A DNA stretch of 64,000 nucleotides from Streptomyces plumbidurans (GCF_019857225.1 NZ_JAFJSY010000001.1:248001-312000), one strand, 5' to 3'; shown: positions 43,018-52,985, counted from the stretch's first letter. Program-made: numbers and translations. Notes: generated by a model not told the origin, from the sequence alone.

Positions 43018-44613
43018 TTACGGCTTGGGCGTGGCGTGCGGGGTGCAGGTCACGTCCTTGGCGTCCAACTTGCCGTTCAGCAGGTAGGCGTCCACCTTCT
43101 GGTTGATGCACGGGTTGACCAGACCGGTCACACCGTGCGAGCCCGCGTCCTTCTCGGTGATCAGGCGGGAGCCCTTGAAGCGGTGGTGCAGTTCGACGGC
43201 GCCGTCGTACGGAGTGGCGGCGTCACGCGTGGACTGCACGATCAGGACCTGCGGCAGGCCCTTGCCCGTCCTGACGTTCACCGGGTTCTGCTGCTTCACC
43301 GGCCAGGTGGCGCACGGCAGGTTCAGCCAGGCGTTGGCCCAGGTCATGAACGGGTAGTCCTTGTTGAGCTCGGTGTTGTCGCGGTCCCACTTGTGCCAGC
43401 TGGTGGGCCACTTGGCGTCCGTGCACTCGACGGCCGTGTAGACGGCGTTGCCGTTCTCCGCGGAGATGTTGCCCGCGGTGTCCGACAGGTCGGGGGCGGC
43501 GGCGTCGACCAGCGCCTGGGTGTCGCCGGCGACGTACTTGCTGAAGACCGTCGCGACCGGCACCCACGAGGAGTCGTAGTACGGGGCGTTCTGGAAGAAG
43601 CCGATCAGCTCGGCCGGGCCGACGACCCCGCCGATGGGGTTCTTCTTGGCGGTGGCGCGCAGTGCGAGCCACTTGGCCTGCACGGCGGCGCGCGTGGTGC
43701 CGAGGTGGAAGGCGGCGTCGTTGGCGGCGACCCAGTCCTCCCAGTCCTTCCAGCGGCCCTCGAAGGCGACGTCCTGGTCCAGGTTGGCCTGGTACCAGAT
43801 CTTCTCCCGCGAGGGGTTGACCACGCTGTCCACGATCATCCGGCGCAGATGGCCGGGGAACATGGTGCCGTAGACGGCGCCGATGTAGGTGCCGTAGGAG
43901 ACGCCCAGGTAGTTGAGCTTCTTCTCGCCGAGCGCGGCACGGATCACGTCCAGGTCGCGCACGGTGTTGGGCGTGGTCATCTGCTGCAGCATGGCCTTGC
44001 CGGTGCGGTCGGCACAGCCGTCCGCGTACTCGCGGGCCAGCTTGCGCTGGGCCTGCTTGTCGGCCTCGCTGTCCGGCACCGGGTCCATCTTCGGCGCCTT
44101 CACGTACTCCTGCGGATCGATGCAGGAGATGGGCGCGGAGTGGCCGACGCCGCGCGGGTCGAAGCCCACGAAGTCGTACGCCTTGGCCACGTTCGCCCAG
44201 ACCGGGTTCTTGGTGGTGACCCGGGTCGGGAAGCGCAGTCCGGAACCGCCTGGTCCGCCCGGGTTGTAGACCAGCGAGCCCTGCCGGTCGGACTTCGTGC
44301 CGGTGTTGCCGATGCGGTCGACGGCGAGCTTGATCTGCTTGCCGTACGGCTTGGCGTAGTCGACCGGCACGCTGACCCAGCCGCACTGGATGGGCTTGGC
44401 CAGAGCCCAGTCGGCCGGGCAGTCCGCCCAGTCGATGCCGGTCCTGGCGGCCCGCTGGGCCGCGACGGCGACGCCGCGGGCCTCGCGGTCCTGCCCGTGG
44501 CGCGAGTCCGCGTTCGCGCTGGCGGTCGGCGCCGTGACGGCGCCGGCTATGAGTGTGGCGGTCACGAGCGCACCGGCCGAGCCGAGCGCGGTGATCCGCC
44601 TGTTCGGTCGCAT
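43018..44613 (-). CDS. tap: Secreted tripeptidyl aminopeptidase
   Basis: The product (531 aa from ATG 44613; TTG 44622 has better spacing to GGGAGGG) has an N-terminal signal peptide with an Ala cleavage region (TAPTASANADS). An alpha/beta-hydrolase follows, with oxyanion NPGGPGGSG, nucleophile Ser239 in GVSYGTYIG and C-terminal His in DAGSHGVTG. Pairs of Cys suggest disulfides. It matches the Streptomyces Tap/SlpD group, which removes tripeptides from N termini of secreted proteins. The long frame to 44736 is upstream leader. Confidence 0.92.
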   Translation of the reverse strand: MRPNRRITALGSAGALVTATLIAGAVTAPTASANADSRHGQDREARGVAVAAQRAARTGIDWADCPADWALAKPIQCGWVSVPVDYAKPYGKQIKLAVDRIGNTGTKSDRQGSLVYNPGGPGGSGLRFPTRVTTKNPVWANVAKAYDFVGFDPRGVGHSAPISCIDPQEYVKAPKMDPVPDSEADKQAQRKLAREYADGCADRTGKAMLQQMTTPNTVRDLDVIRAALGEKKLNYLGVSYGTYIGAVYGTMFPGHLRRMIVDSVVNPSREKIWYQANLDQDVAFEGRWKDWEDWVAANDAAFHLGTTRAAVQAKWLALRATAKKNPIGGVVGPAELIGFFQNAPYYDSSWVPVATVFSKYVAGDTQALVDAAAPDLSDTAGNISAENGNAVYTAVECTDAKWPTSWHKWDRDNTELNKDYPFMTWANAWLNLPCATWPVKQQNPVNVRTGKGLPQVLIVQSTRDAATPYDGAVELHHRFKGSRLITEKDAGSHGVTGLVNPCINQKVDAYLLNGKLDAKDVTCTPHATPKP

Positions 44614-44751
44614 TCCCCTCAAGTGGGACCCTCCCCCTGCGTCATGTGATGGGTAGGGGGATCCTTTCGGCTGTGAACTGCCTGAGAACAGGGGTCGTTG
44701 ACCTTCTTTACCAATCCGATAAACGGAGAAGGGCATCCCGCTCAGCGGAGA

Positions 44752-45510
44752 TCACCCGAGGTCGGCCAGCGCCTCGTCCAGCACCCGCCGCAGCCGCAGG
44801 GCGTCGGCCGCCACCGCACTCACCAGCACGGCGGGCCCCGCGAGCGGCATGATCGCGGCCCCCTCACCCACTACCCGCGCCGCGACCGGTTCCCACGCGA
44901 ACTCCGGCCGTACGACGACAAGTTGGCCCACCGCCCGGTGCCCGCCCAGCACGGCGGGACCGTCCCAGCCGCCCGGCGCGCCGGGCCCGCAGGCCAGCTC
45001 CTGGTCGAGCAAAGTCCGCCCCTCGACGCACACCGTAAGACGGCTGCTCAGCCGGCCGGGTTGCTCGCCTGCCCGGCCCAGTACCTGTTCCTCCCGCAGT
45101 ACGAGCCGGGCGCCCGCACCCAGTCCGACCCTGGTCGTGACGTACAGATCACTGCCCTGCGCCGAGATCAACTGCTCGGGCAGCCAGTGCAGTTCGGCCC
45201 CGTCGGCGACGTCGAGGCGTACGTCGTAGCGGGCGGCGCCCTTCGACTGACCGGGTAGCGCGATGGTGGCGGCGGCCGAGCCGACGCGCAGCCGCGCCCC
45301 GCTCTCCACCGCCGCCCGCACCGCGAACACGTCCCCGCCGAGCGGCCCGCCCATCGCCCCGACGAGCATCACCCGGGCCTCGCCACCGCTCCCCCGCGTC
45401 CGCCGCGGCGCGAGCGGCCCCTCACCCTCCAGGATCGGCAGCGCCGTTCCGCCCCTGCCGTCGGCCCGGGCGACCATCCTGGCGAAGGCCCGCACCCCGC
45501 TCGTCGTCAT
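44752..45510 (-). CDS. ureD: Urease accessory protein UreD
   Basis: The 252-aa product has UreD/UreH family features, including the conserved APRRTRGSGGEARVMLVG start, GGPLGGDVFAV, ELHWLPEQLISAQGSDL and ARLVLREEQVLGRAGEQPG. It acts as scaffold in the UreD-UreF-UreG complex that carbamylates the active-site Lys and inserts nickel. It is the last gene of ureABCFGD, 4 bp after ureG. Confidence 0.93.
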   Translation of the reverse strand: MTTSGVRAFARMVARADGRGGTALPILEGEGPLAPRRTRGSGGEARVMLVGAMGGPLGGDVFAVRAAVESGARLRVGSAAATIALPGQSKGAARYDVRLDVADGAELHWLPEQLISAQGSDLYVTTRVGLGAGARLVLREEQVLGRAGEQPGRLSSRLTVCVEGRTLLDQELACGPGAPGGWDGPAVLGGHRAVGQLVVVRPEFAWEPVAARVVGEGAAIMPLAGPAVLVSAVAADALRLRRVLDEALADLG

Positions 45511-45514
45511 GCCG

Positions 45515-46192
45515 TCACGCCGTCCACACGGCGAGCTGCGCCCGCACCCACGCGGCGACGTCCTTCACACCGTCCCCGGTGCGCAACGACTGGAACACGA
45601 CCGGCAGTTCGGCCCGCTGCGCCTTGGCGTCGGCGGCCATCCGGCCGAGGTCCGACCCGACGTAGGGCGCGAGGTCGGTCTTGTTGACGACCAGCAGATC
45701 GGCCGTCGTCACCCCGGGCCCGCCCTTGCGCGGAATGTCGTCACCGCCCGCCACGTCGATCACAAAGATCTGGGCGTCGACGAGCCCCTTGGAGAAGGTC
45801 GCCGTCAGATTGTCCCCACCGGACTCCACCAGGATCAGATCCAGCGGCCCGACCTCGTCCTCCAGGTCCTCCACGGCCTCCAGATTGGCGGAGATGTCGT
45901 CCCGGATCGCCGTGTGCGGACACGCCCCCGTCTCCACGGCGGTGATCCTCTCGGGCGGCAACACCGCTTCCCTCAGCAGGAATTCGGCGTCCTCACGGGT
46001 GTAGATGTCGTTGGTGACAACAGCGAGCGACAACTCCTGCCGCAACGCCCGGCACAGCGCGGCGACGGTCGCGGTCTTCCCGGACCCGACGGGCCCACCG
46101 AGCCCGATCCGCAGCGCCCGACGCGACCCGTCGGGACGCCGGGCATCGGCGCCGAGGGCGGAGGGGGTGTCGTGAGAGTGGTCGAGATGCAT
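45515..46192 (-). CDS. ureG: Urease accessory GTPase UreG
   Basis: The 225-aa GTPase has P-loop [44 protein letters not shown] (metal-binding CPH), ESGGDNL and NKTDLAP. Its N terminus is short and His-rich (MHLDHSHD). It powers nickel delivery to urease. It is separated from ureF by 154 bp containing a dispersed repeat, an unusual gap in an otherwise packed operon. Confidence 0.96.
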   Translation of the reverse strand: MHLDHSHDTPSALGADARRPDGSRRALRIGLGGPVGSGKTATVAALCRALRQELSLAVVTNDIYTREDAEFLLREAVLPPERITAVETGACPHTAIRDDISANLEAVEDLEDEVGPLDLILVESGGDNLTATFSKGLVDAQIFVIDVAGGDDIPRKGGPGVTTADLLVVNKTDLAPYVGSDLGRMAADAKAQRAELPVVFQSLRTGDGVKDVAAWVRAQLAVWTA

Positions 46193-46257
46193 GGCAGCGG
46201 CTCCAAGGTCTTGCTACGGCTATGTCTTGCCACGGCGCGTCTTCAGCCGGGTCCAGG

Positions 46258-46336
46258 CCTCTCAGCCCGTCCGGCGTTTGAGGACGAGGCCGTTCAGGCC
46301 GACGGGGGTCCAGGGGGCGGAGCCCCCTGGCGGGGC
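46258..46336. repeat. Dispersed repeat inserted between ureF and ureG
   Basis: The element reads CTCAGCCCGTCCGGCGTTTG, AGGACGAGGCCG, then GGGGTCCAGGGGGCGGAGCC, CCCTGG. I recall this family as very common in Streptomyces intergenic DNA. It ends in a perfect hairpin CCAGGGGGC-GGA-GCCCCCTGG (46310-46330). It could attenuate or process the ure transcript. Confidence 0.75.
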
Positions 46337-46346
46337 CGAACTCCCC

Positions 46347-47021
46347 TCAGGAGGCGAACAACCGCACCCCCCACCCGGCATGCCCCTCCGCCCCGATCTC
46401 CAGCAACGGAGCCGACGCCGCAGGCAAAACCCCCACCCCCTCGGCAACAACACCCCGCGCAGCCTCCACCGCCCGATCCGCGACGCGATCCACCTCGGGT
46501 GCCAGCCGAGCCAGCACCCCCGTCGCCTCGAACGGATCCAGACTCAGCAGCCGCACCACCGCACTGGCCGGACCACTCACGCTCTCGTACGCCGCACAGT
46601 GCGCCGCGTCCAACGCCCCCAGCCCCGCGGCCCGCGCCGCCAGCCCCAACACCAACGGCTGATGCGCCCCCTTGGGGAACTCCCGTGCCACGGCGTCGAG
46701 TTCATCCGACGGCCAGGTGGCCCGCGCGGCCCGCATCAGCTGCCGCCCCAGCTTGCGCGCGACAGCCCGCAGCGCGGGCGAGGGCGTCCGGGCATCCGCG
46801 GCCGCGTCCAACTCCCCGACCCGCACGCCGAGTACGGCGGCGGCAGCGAGCGACGCGGCGACCAGTCCGGCCGTGTGCAGCCGCCCCCGGCAGAACTCCT
46901 CCAGGCTCGCGCCCCCGGTGATCCGCCCGGCCCTCACCGCCGCCTCCGCCCCACCGGAGTGCGCATGCCCCCCGGCGGGAAACCGCCCGTCGGCGAGCAC
47001 CAGAAGCGCGGCCCTGGACAT
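46347..47021 (-). CDS. ureF: Urease accessory protein UreF
   Basis: The 224-aa all-alpha product begins MSRAALLVLADGRFPAGGHAHSGGAEAAVRAG, the typical UreF N terminus, and has VLGLAARAAGLGALDAAHCAAYESVSGPASAVVRLLSLDP. It acts as fidelity/GTPase-coupling factor in the UreDFG complex. It starts 31 bp after ureC. Confidence 0.93.
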   Translation of the reverse strand: MSRAALLVLADGRFPAGGHAHSGGAEAAVRAGRITGGASLEEFCRGRLHTAGLVAASLAAAAVLGVRVGELDAAADARTPSPALRAVARKLGRQLMRAARATWPSDELDAVAREFPKGAHQPLVLGLAARAAGLGALDAAHCAAYESVSGPASAVVRLLSLDPFEATGVLARLAPEVDRVADRAVEAARGVVAEGVGVLPAASAPLLEIGAEGHAGWGVRLFAS

Positions 47022-47052
47022 CGCATCACCTCGCCCTCGATCGGCGTCAGAT

Positions 47053-48774
47053 TCAGAACAAGAAGTACCGCTGAGCCATGGGCAGTTCGGCAGCAGGCGT
47101 CGCCTCCACCAGCTCCCCGTCGATGTGCACGGCGAAGCTGTCGGGGTCGACCCGCACCTGCGGCCGCGCGTCGTTCTCCCTCATGTCCGCCTTGGTCACC
47201 CCGCGCGTCGACTCGATCGCGGTGAACCGCTTGCCGAGCGAGAGCCGCTCCGGCAGCCCGTCCTCGATCGCGAGCGGCGCCACGAAGTTGACGGAGTTCG
47301 TGGCGGGCGCCCGCCCGATCGCCCCGTACATCGGCCGGGGCAGCACGGGCTGCGGGGTCGGGATCGAGGCGTTGGCGTCGCCCATCTGCGCGTAGGCGAT
47401 CTGCCCGCCCTTGATGACGAGTTGCGGCTTGACGCCGAAGAACGCCGGTTCCCACAGCACGAGGTCGGCGAGCTTGCCGGTCTCCACCGATCCGATCTCA
47501 CGGGCGAGTCCCTGCGCGAGCGCGGGGTTGATCGTGTACTTGGCGACGTAGCGCCGCACCCGCCGGTTGTCCGCCCGTCCGTCCCCCGGCAGTGCGCCTC
47601 GTCGCCGCTTCATCACATGCGCCGTCTGCCAGGTGCGCAGCACGACCTCGCCGACCCGGCCCATGGCCTGCGAGTCGGAGGAGATGATCGAGATGGCGCC
47701 CAGGTCGTGCAGGATGTCCTCGGCGCCGATGGTGGACGGCCGGATCCGCGACTCGGCGAAGGCCAGGTCCTCCGGCACGGCGGGGTTGAGGTGGTGGCAC
47801 ACCATCAGCATGTCGAGGTGTTCCTCGGCGGTGTTGACGGTGAACGGCCGTGTCGGGTTGGTCGAGCTGGGCAGCACGTGCGGCTCGCTGACGACGGTCA
47901 TGATGTCCGGCGCGTGCCCGCCGCCGGCGCCCTCGGTGTGGTACGCGTGGATGCCGCGCCCGGCGATGGCGGCGAGCGTGTCGCCCACGAAACCGGCCTC
48001 GTTGAGGGTGTCGGTGTGGATGGCGACCTGGATGCCGGTCTGTTCGGCGACGGTCAGCGAGGCGTCGATGACGGCCGGGGTGGAGCCCCAGTCCTCGTGC
48101 AGTTTCAGGCCCAGGGCGCCGCCGCGGATCTGGGAGAGCATCGCCTCGTGCGAGACGGTGTTGCCCTTGCCGAGGAGGCCGATGTTGAGCGGGTACTGCT
48201 CCATCGCCTCCAGCATCCGAGCGAGGTGCCACGGGCCGGGCGTGACCGTGGTCGCCTTCGAGCCCTCGGCCGGTCCCGTGCCGCCGCCCACCAGCGTGGT
48301 GACGCCCGCGGACAGGGCCTCGTCGGCGATCTGCGGGCAGATGAAGTGGACGTGCGCGTCGATGGCCCCGGCGGTCAGGATCCGCCCGTTGCCCGCGATG
48401 ACCTCGGTCTCGGGGCCGATCACCAGGTCGGGGTGCACGCCGTCCATGGTGTCGGGGTTGCCCGCCTTGCCGATGCCGGTGATCCGGCCGTCGCGCAGCC
48501 CCACGTCGGCCTTGACGATCCCCCAGTGGTCGATGATCACCGCGCCGGTGATGACGGTGTCCGGGGTGCCGTCCGCGCGCGTGGCACGCGACTGGCCCAT
48601 GGATTCGCGGATCACCTTGCCGCCGCCGAACACCGCCTCGTCTCCGGCCAGTTGGGGTCCGCCGCAGCGGTCCTCCTCGATCTCGACGAGCAGGTCGGTG
48701 TCGGCGAGGCGGATGCGGTCGCCGGTGGTGGGGCCGTACAGGTCGGCGTACGCGGCACGTGAGATCTCAGGCAT
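47053..48774 (-). CDS. ureC: Urease alpha subunit
   Basis: The 573-aa amidohydrolase has [10 protein letters not shown] (nickel His pair), [12 protein letters not shown] (Lys to be carbamylated), [25 protein letters not shown] and MVCHHLNP (mobile-flap Cys/His). It hydrolyses urea to ammonia and carbamate. ATG 48774 overlaps ureB by 8 bp; a GTG at 48783 is less likely. No ureE is present, as usual in actinobacteria. Confidence 0.97.
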   Translation of the reverse strand: MPEISRAAYADLYGPTTGDRIRLADTDLLVEIEEDRCGGPQLAGDEAVFGGGKVIRESMGQSRATRADGTPDTVITGAVIIDHWGIVKADVGLRDGRITGIGKAGNPDTMDGVHPDLVIGPETEVIAGNGRILTAGAIDAHVHFICPQIADEALSAGVTTLVGGGTGPAEGSKATTVTPGPWHLARMLEAMEQYPLNIGLLGKGNTVSHEAMLSQIRGGALGLKLHEDWGSTPAVIDASLTVAEQTGIQVAIHTDTLNEAGFVGDTLAAIAGRGIHAYHTEGAGGGHAPDIMTVVSEPHVLPSSTNPTRPFTVNTAEEHLDMLMVCHHLNPAVPEDLAFAESRIRPSTIGAEDILHDLGAISIISSDSQAMGRVGEVVLRTWQTAHVMKRRRGALPGDGRADNRRVRRYVAKYTINPALAQGLAREIGSVETGKLADLVLWEPAFFGVKPQLVIKGGQIAYAQMGDANASIPTPQPVLPRPMYGAIGRAPATNSVNFVAPLAIEDGLPERLSLGKRFTAIESTRGVTKADMRENDARPQVRVDPDSFAVHIDGELVEATPAAELPMAQRYFLF

Positions 48775-49078
48775 CGAGGGCACCTCCGGTCTCCCCGCGC
48801 AGCCCGTGCACCACGCGTGCGCCGGCGATCGGGACGAGCGACACCTCTACGGGGATGCCGGGCTCGAAGCGCACGGACGTACCGGCGGGGATGTCGAGGC
48901 GCTTGCCGCGCGCGGCGGCGCGGTCGAAGTCCAGACCGGGGTTGGCCTCGGCGAAGTGGTAGTGGGAGCCGACCTGGACGGGCCGGTCGGCGGCGTTGAG
49001 GACGGTCAGCCGGGTGACCTCGCGGCCCTCGTTGTATGCGACGGGCTCGTCCGCGAACAGGATCTCGCCGGGGATCAT
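48767..49078 (-). CDS. ureB: Urease beta subunit
   Basis: The 103-aa product has the UreB pattern [43 protein letters not shown] and [17 protein letters not shown]. It forms the (alpha-beta-gamma)3 enzyme with UreA and UreC. ATG 49078 is used; the GTG just before it (49081) is too close to GAGG. Confidence 0.96.
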   Translation of the reverse strand: MIPGEILFADEPVAYNEGREVTRLTVLNAADRPVQVGSHYHFAEANPGLDFDRAAARGKRLDIPAGTSVRFEPGIPVEVSLVPIAGARVVHGLRGETGGALDA

Positions 49079-49087
49079 CACGGCACC

Positions 49088-49390
49088 TCAGACGATCGGG
49101 TCGTGGACGGTGACGAGCTTGGTGCCGTCCGGGAAGGTCGCCTCCACCTGCACGTCGTGGATCATCTCGGGGATGCCCTCCATGACGTCGTCGCGGGTGA
49201 GCAACTTCCGCCCGGACGCCATGAGTTCGGCGACGGTGCGGCCGTCACGGGCGCCTTCGAGGATGTGCGAGGTGATGAGCGCGACCGCTTCGGGGTGGTT
49301 GAGCCTCAGCCCGCGGGCGCGGCGCTTCTCGGCGACGTCGGCCGCGACATGGATCAGCAGCCTCTCCTGTTCGTGCGGGGTCAGTTGCAC
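49088..49390 (-). CDS. ureA: Urease gamma subunit
   Basis: From GTG 49390 (GAGGTGG upstream) the product is 100 aa, the normal UreA length: [48 protein letters not shown]. The frame extending to 49450 adds a non-family Arg/Gly-rich leader and is rejected. It is the first gene of the ure operon; the 110-bp upstream gap, after the tetR stop, should hold the promoter. Confidence 0.96.
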   Translation of the reverse strand: MQLTPHEQERLLIHVAADVAEKRRARGLRLNHPEAVALITSHILEGARDGRTVAELMASGRKLLTRDDVMEGIPEMIHDVQVEATFPDGTKLVTVHDPIV

Positions 49391-49500
49391 GTCCACCTCA
49401 CCGTCCTCACCCGGACCGTGCGGGGTCCGGTCGCCTCGGCCACGGGGCAAAATCCCTGATGGCGTGGATCGGAGGCTAGTTGGACCGGGTTTCGGCCACG

Positions 49501-50139
49501 TTAACCGAGCTGTGATCCCGCGTGCTCACTCCGGGCGCTCATCAGCCCCCGCAGACCGTCCTGAAGCACGTCGACGGGTGCGGGGCCGAACAGGGCCTGC
49601 TGCGCGAGGAAGCCCATCGCGGCGGCCATCATCGTGCGCGCCACATGGTCCGGGGTCACGTCGGGCCGCATCATCCCGGCGTCCTGATACGCCTCCGCGA
49701 TCCGCGTCCAGGTCTCCTGCACGGCGGCGTAGCCCTTCTTCAGGATGACCGCGAGGTCCTCGTTGCGCAGAGTCTCCGTCCACACCTGGACGATCAGCCG
49801 CGGGAACGCGGGCCGCCCGTCCACGGTCACGGACGCCTTGGTGGCGAGGACGCGGCTGAGGACCGATGTCACCAGGGCGTCGGGCGGCGGGGGCGGGGTG
49901 CTGCGCGCGCCCTCCTCGAAGCCCTCGTGAACCTGGTCGAGCACCTCGGCGACGATCGCCGCGATGAGCGCCTCCTTGCCGCTGAAGTAGCGGTACACGG
50001 CCCCGGCCGACAGGTCGACCTCCTTCAGCACATCCTGCATGGACGTGGCGTGGAAGCCGTTGCGTGCAAAGCACACGGCGGCGCCGTCGAGGATCTGCCG
50101 GCGACGGGCGTCGAGGTGTTCCTGGGATACGCGGGCCAT
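49501..50139 (-). CDS. TetR family regulator
   Basis: The 212-aa product begins [20 protein letters not shown], with [33 protein letters not shown]. The C-terminal domain is of the AcrR-like type. It is divergent from a membrane protein gene with two direct copies of AAAACGAACNNTCCTTCTT between them, so it is likely a local repressor. ATG 50139 lies close to one of these copies. Confidence 0.92.
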   Translation of the reverse strand: MARVSQEHLDARRRQILDGAAVCFARNGFHATSMQDVLKEVDLSAGAVYRYFSGKEALIAAIVAEVLDQVHEGFEEGARSTPPPPPDALVTSVLSRVLATKASVTVDGRPAFPRLIVQVWTETLRNEDLAVILKKGYAAVQETWTRIAEAYQDAGMMRPDVTPDHVARTMMAAAMGFLAQQALFGPAPVDVLQDGLRGLMSARSEHAGSQLG

Positions 50140-50151
50140 GGTTCCCAACTT

Positions 50152-50229
50152 AAAACGAACATTCCTTCTTGACAAGGTGCGGTATCCCGCAGCACGGTGG
50201 TGACATCATAAAAACGAACGCTCCTTCTT
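50152..50229. promoter_or_regulatory. Two direct-repeat operators for the TetR divergon
   Basis: AAAACGAACATTCCTTCTT (50152-50170) and AAAACGAACGCTCCTTCTT (50211-50229) differ at two central positions only and begin 59 bp apart. They are strikingly A/T-rich for this genome. Each contains an imperfect CGAAC/TCCTTC inverted pair. They flank the space between tetR and the membrane-protein gene. Confidence 0.75.
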
Positions 50230-50278
50230 TTTAGGCTCCGCTCCGAGAGCTCCGCTAGCAGACCCGAGTGAGGAACCC

Positions 50279-51292
50279 ATGTCCCCCGCCTCCGCTACCC
50301 CCGCAAGGGCGCACGCCCGCCGACTGATCGTGGTCCTCGTACTGGTCCCCGCCATCGCCGCGCTCGCCCTGTGGGCCTTCGCCTGGCCCGCGGCCCGCAC
50401 CGCACCCCGCGACCTGCCGCTCGGCGTGGCCGGGCCCGCCGCCGCGACGGCGCCCATGGAGCAGCAACTGACGCGGCACACGGGCGCGTTCGAGATCCAC
50501 CACTACGCCGACGAAGCGTCCGCCCGGGCCGCCGTCGAGGACCGGACCGTATACGGCGCGGTGGTCGCGACCCCTCATGGCCCGAAGCTGCTGACCGCGT
50601 CGGCTGCGAGCCCGGTGGTGGCGCAGCTGCTCCAGCAGGCGGTGACGAAGCAGGCGGCCGCCACCGGCACTCGGGTCAGGACCGACGACGTGGTGGCGGC
50701 CCCCGCGACCGACCCCCGAGGGGCCGCCCTGAACGCCGGTGTGCTGCCGCTCGCCCTGGCCGGGATCGCGGCGGGCGCGGTGATCACCCTGATCGGGCTG
50801 CGCGGCGTGCGTGCGGTGATCGCGCTCGTGGGGAGCGCCGCCCTGGTCGGCGCTGCCGCGGCGGGCATCACGGACAGCTGGCTCGGGGTGCTCACGGGCG
50901 ACTGGTGGACGGAGGCCGGCGCGCTGGGCCTGGCGACCCTGGCCGTGAGCGGTGCGGTCGCCGGACTCGGCGCCCTCCTGGGCCCCGCCGGCATCGGGAT
51001 CGCGTCGGGCCTTGTGATGCTGTTCGGCAACCCGTTCTCCGGCGCCTCCTCGGCCCCGCAGATGCTGCCCGAGCCGGTCGGCACGATCGGCCAGTGGCTC
51101 CCGCCGGGCGCGGGCACGACACTGCTGCGCTCGGTGTCCTTCTTCGACGGCGCCGCCGCGACCGGCCCCGCCCTGACCCTCACCTGGTGGGCCGTCCTCG
51201 GCCTGGGCGCGGTCCTGCTCGGCAGCGCCCTGAAGGGACGCCCGAAGACCGCCAGGACCGCAACTGAACGCGACCTCGCACCCGTCGGCTGA
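50279..51292 (+). CDS. Polytopic membrane protein (YhgE/ABC-2 permease-like)
   Basis: The 337-aa product has an N-terminal membrane helix (about 16-36), an extracytoplasmic domain of about 110 residues (DLPLGVAGPAAATAPMEQQL...TDPRGAALNAG), then a cluster of five to six helices. That is the layout of YhgE/Pip and ABC-2-type export permeases (DUF3533-like). TGAGGAAC precedes the ATG. A divergent TetR regulator suggests a role in export or resistance. No ATPase is adjacent. A strong terminator follows. Confidence 0.75.
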   Translation: MSPASATPARAHARRLIVVLVLVPAIAALALWAFAWPAARTAPRDLPLGVAGPAAATAPMEQQLTRHTGAFEIHHYADEASARAAVEDRTVYGAVVATPHGPKLLTASAASPVVAQLLQQAVTKQAAATGTRVRTDDVVAAPATDPRGAALNAGVLPLALAGIAAGAVITLIGLRGVRAVIALVGSAALVGAAAAGITDSWLGVLTGDWWTEAGALGLATLAVSGAVAGLGALLGPAGIGIASGLVMLFGNPFSGASSAPQMLPEPVGTIGQWLPPGAGTTLLRSVSFFDGAAATGPALTLTWWAVLGLGAVLLGSALKGRPKTARTATERDLAPVG

Positions 51293-51313
51293 CCACCGGC
51301 CCCCCTCGAACCG

Positions 51314-51351
51314 ACCGTGCACCCCCGCTGTAGCGGACGGGGGTGCACGGT
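51314..51351 (+). terminator. Intrinsic terminator of the membrane-protein gene
   Basis: Stem ACCGTGCACCCCCG/CGGGGGTGCACGGT (14 bp, 10-nt loop) is followed by CCTTTTGC. Confidence 0.85.
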
Positions 51352-51647
<296 letters not shown>

Positions 51648-51935
51648 TCAGGACGGATTCGGCCCCCGATGCTCCGCCGCAATCCCGAACCGTTGCCGTT
51701 CGCGGGGAGCTGAAGCCGCTTCGCGGACGGTGGAGACCGCGCTGATCACCTGGTCCTCGGTGGGCTGTTCGAGGCGGTCGAGTTCCTCGAGTCGCTGCAG
51801 GTCGGCGGCGGATACGAGGGCGACGAGAGGCTTGCCGTGGCGGGTGACGACGACGCGTTCGCTGCCGTACACCACCCGGTTGATCAGGTCGGCGAGCTCA
51901 GCCCTGGCTTGCGTCACCGGAATCTCGTAGGCCAT
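51648..51935 (-). CDS. Phd/YefM-family antitoxin, apparently without toxin
   Basis: The 95-aa product begins MAYEIPVTQARAELADLINRVVYGSERVVVTRHGKPLVALV, the classic Phd/YefM DNA-binding fold, followed by a helical segment (LQRLEELDRLEQPTEDQVISAV) and a basic tail. GGAGG precedes the ATG. No toxin gene follows. It is divergent from a clpP paralogue across 85 bp containing TGTACA motifs, the known core of YefM operators. Confidence 0.88.
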   Translation of the reverse strand: MAYEIPVTQARAELADLINRVVYGSERVVVTRHGKPLVALVSAADLQRLEELDRLEQPTEDQVISAVSTVREAASAPRERQRFGIAAEHRGPNPS

Positions 51936-51952
51936 ACCTCCATCATAACGTC

Positions 51953-52007
51953 ATGTACGTCCTGTACATTTTTTACAGAGACAGCTCCGCGAGAGACCGC
52001 TCTGTAC
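51953..52007. promoter_or_regulatory. YefM-type operator between antitoxin and clpP
   Basis: ATGTAC-GTCCT-GTACAT is a perfect inverted repeat (51953-51969) that includes TGTACA (51963-51968). A further TGTAC half-site is at 52003-52007, just before the clpP ribosome site. YefM-YoeB operators are known to carry TGTACA cores. Confidence 0.65.
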
Positions 52008-52020
52008 GAAGGGGTGCGCC

Positions 52021-52656
52021 ATGATCCGACCGTCCGCCCGCTACGTCCTGCCCGAGTTCACCGAACGCACCAACTTCGGCAGCAAGACGATGGATCCGTA
52101 CTCGAAGCTGCTGGAGGAACGCATCGTCTTCCTCGGCACGCAGATCGACGACACCTCGGCCAACGACGTGATGGCGCAGTTCATGCACCTCGAGTACCAG
52201 GACCCGGACCGCGACATCTCGCTCTACATCAACTCCCCCGGCGGCTCCCTCACGGCCATGTCCGCGATCTACGACACCATGCAGTTCGTCGGCTGCGACG
52301 TGGAGACGATCTGCATGGGTCAGGCCGGCTCGTCGGCCGCCGTGCTGCTGGCCGCGGGCACCCCGGGCAAGCGCCTCGCGCTGCCGGGCGCACGGGTGCT
52401 GATCCATCAGCCCGCGCTGTACGAGCCGGTGCAGGGGCAGGCCAGCGATCTGGCCATCCAGGCCGACGAACTGACCCGGCTGCGCACCCAGTTCGAGGAG
52501 ATGCTGGCCCGGCACACCGGCCGCACTCAGGAGCAGGTGAGCACCGACATCGAGCGGGATCACGTCCTGGACGCCCAAGGGGCGCTGGAATACGGGCTGG
52601 TGGACCGGATCATCAGCAGCCGCAAGTCCACCCTCGCCCCGCCCGCCGGGCGGTGA
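52021..52656 (+). CDS. clpP: ATP-dependent Clp protease proteolytic subunit (paralogue)
   Basis: The 211-aa product has the ClpP core with catalytic Ser104 ([12 protein letters not shown]), His129 (RVLIHQPA) and Asp180 ([10 protein letters not shown]). The usual GQAASMGA is here GQAGSSAAV. It would form part of the 14-mer proteolytic chamber fed by a Clp ATPase; streptomycetes have several clpP genes, and this single-gene copy is not the essential clpP1P2 pair. It is divergent from an orphan antitoxin and followed 7 bp later by a small unknown gene. Confidence 0.93.
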   Translation: MIRPSARYVLPEFTERTNFGSKTMDPYSKLLEERIVFLGTQIDDTSANDVMAQFMHLEYQDPDRDISLYINSPGGSLTAMSAIYDTMQFVGCDVETICMGQAGSSAAVLLAAGTPGKRLALPGARVLIHQPALYEPVQGQASDLAIQADELTRLRTQFEEMLARHTGRTQEQVSTDIERDHVLDAQGALEYGLVDRIISSRKSTLAPPAGR

Positions 52657-52663
52657 GCGCCCG

Positions 52664-52972
52664 GTGCTGCCGCCCGAACTCCCGCCGCTGCCCGCCCTCA
52701 CGCGCGCCGAGGGCGAGTTGATCGACTGTTACCTCGACGTGGTCGACCTGCTCGGCCGGATCAACCCGGCGCAGCACGGCGACACCTATCGCGGACTGCG
52801 CGCCGCCCAGGCGCTGGTGGGCAAGGCGGCCGCGCTGCGCGACGCGCTGGCCACGATGCACCAGCGCGGCGAGACCGAGCTGCACGCCAGGACCCTGCGC
52901 CGGGCGCTGCTCGTGCTGGACGGCGACCGGCGCTCGGCCAGGGTCACCGTGCCGCCGCTGTCCGACAGTTGA
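52664..52972 (+). CDS. Unknown 102-aa protein in the clpP operon
   Basis: The product (GTG start, MLPPELPPLPALTRAEGELIDCYLDVVDLLGRINPAQHGDTYRG...) is predicted mostly helical and charged. It follows clpP by 7 bp and precedes a terminator, so it is co-transcribed. I do not recognise a family. It could be an adaptor or helper of this ClpP. Confidence 0.7.
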   Translation: MLPPELPPLPALTRAEGELIDCYLDVVDLLGRINPAQHGDTYRGLRAAQALVGKAAALRDALATMHQRGETELHARTLRRALLVLDGDRRSARVTVPPLSDS

Positions 52973-52985
52973 CGCACGTGCACCC

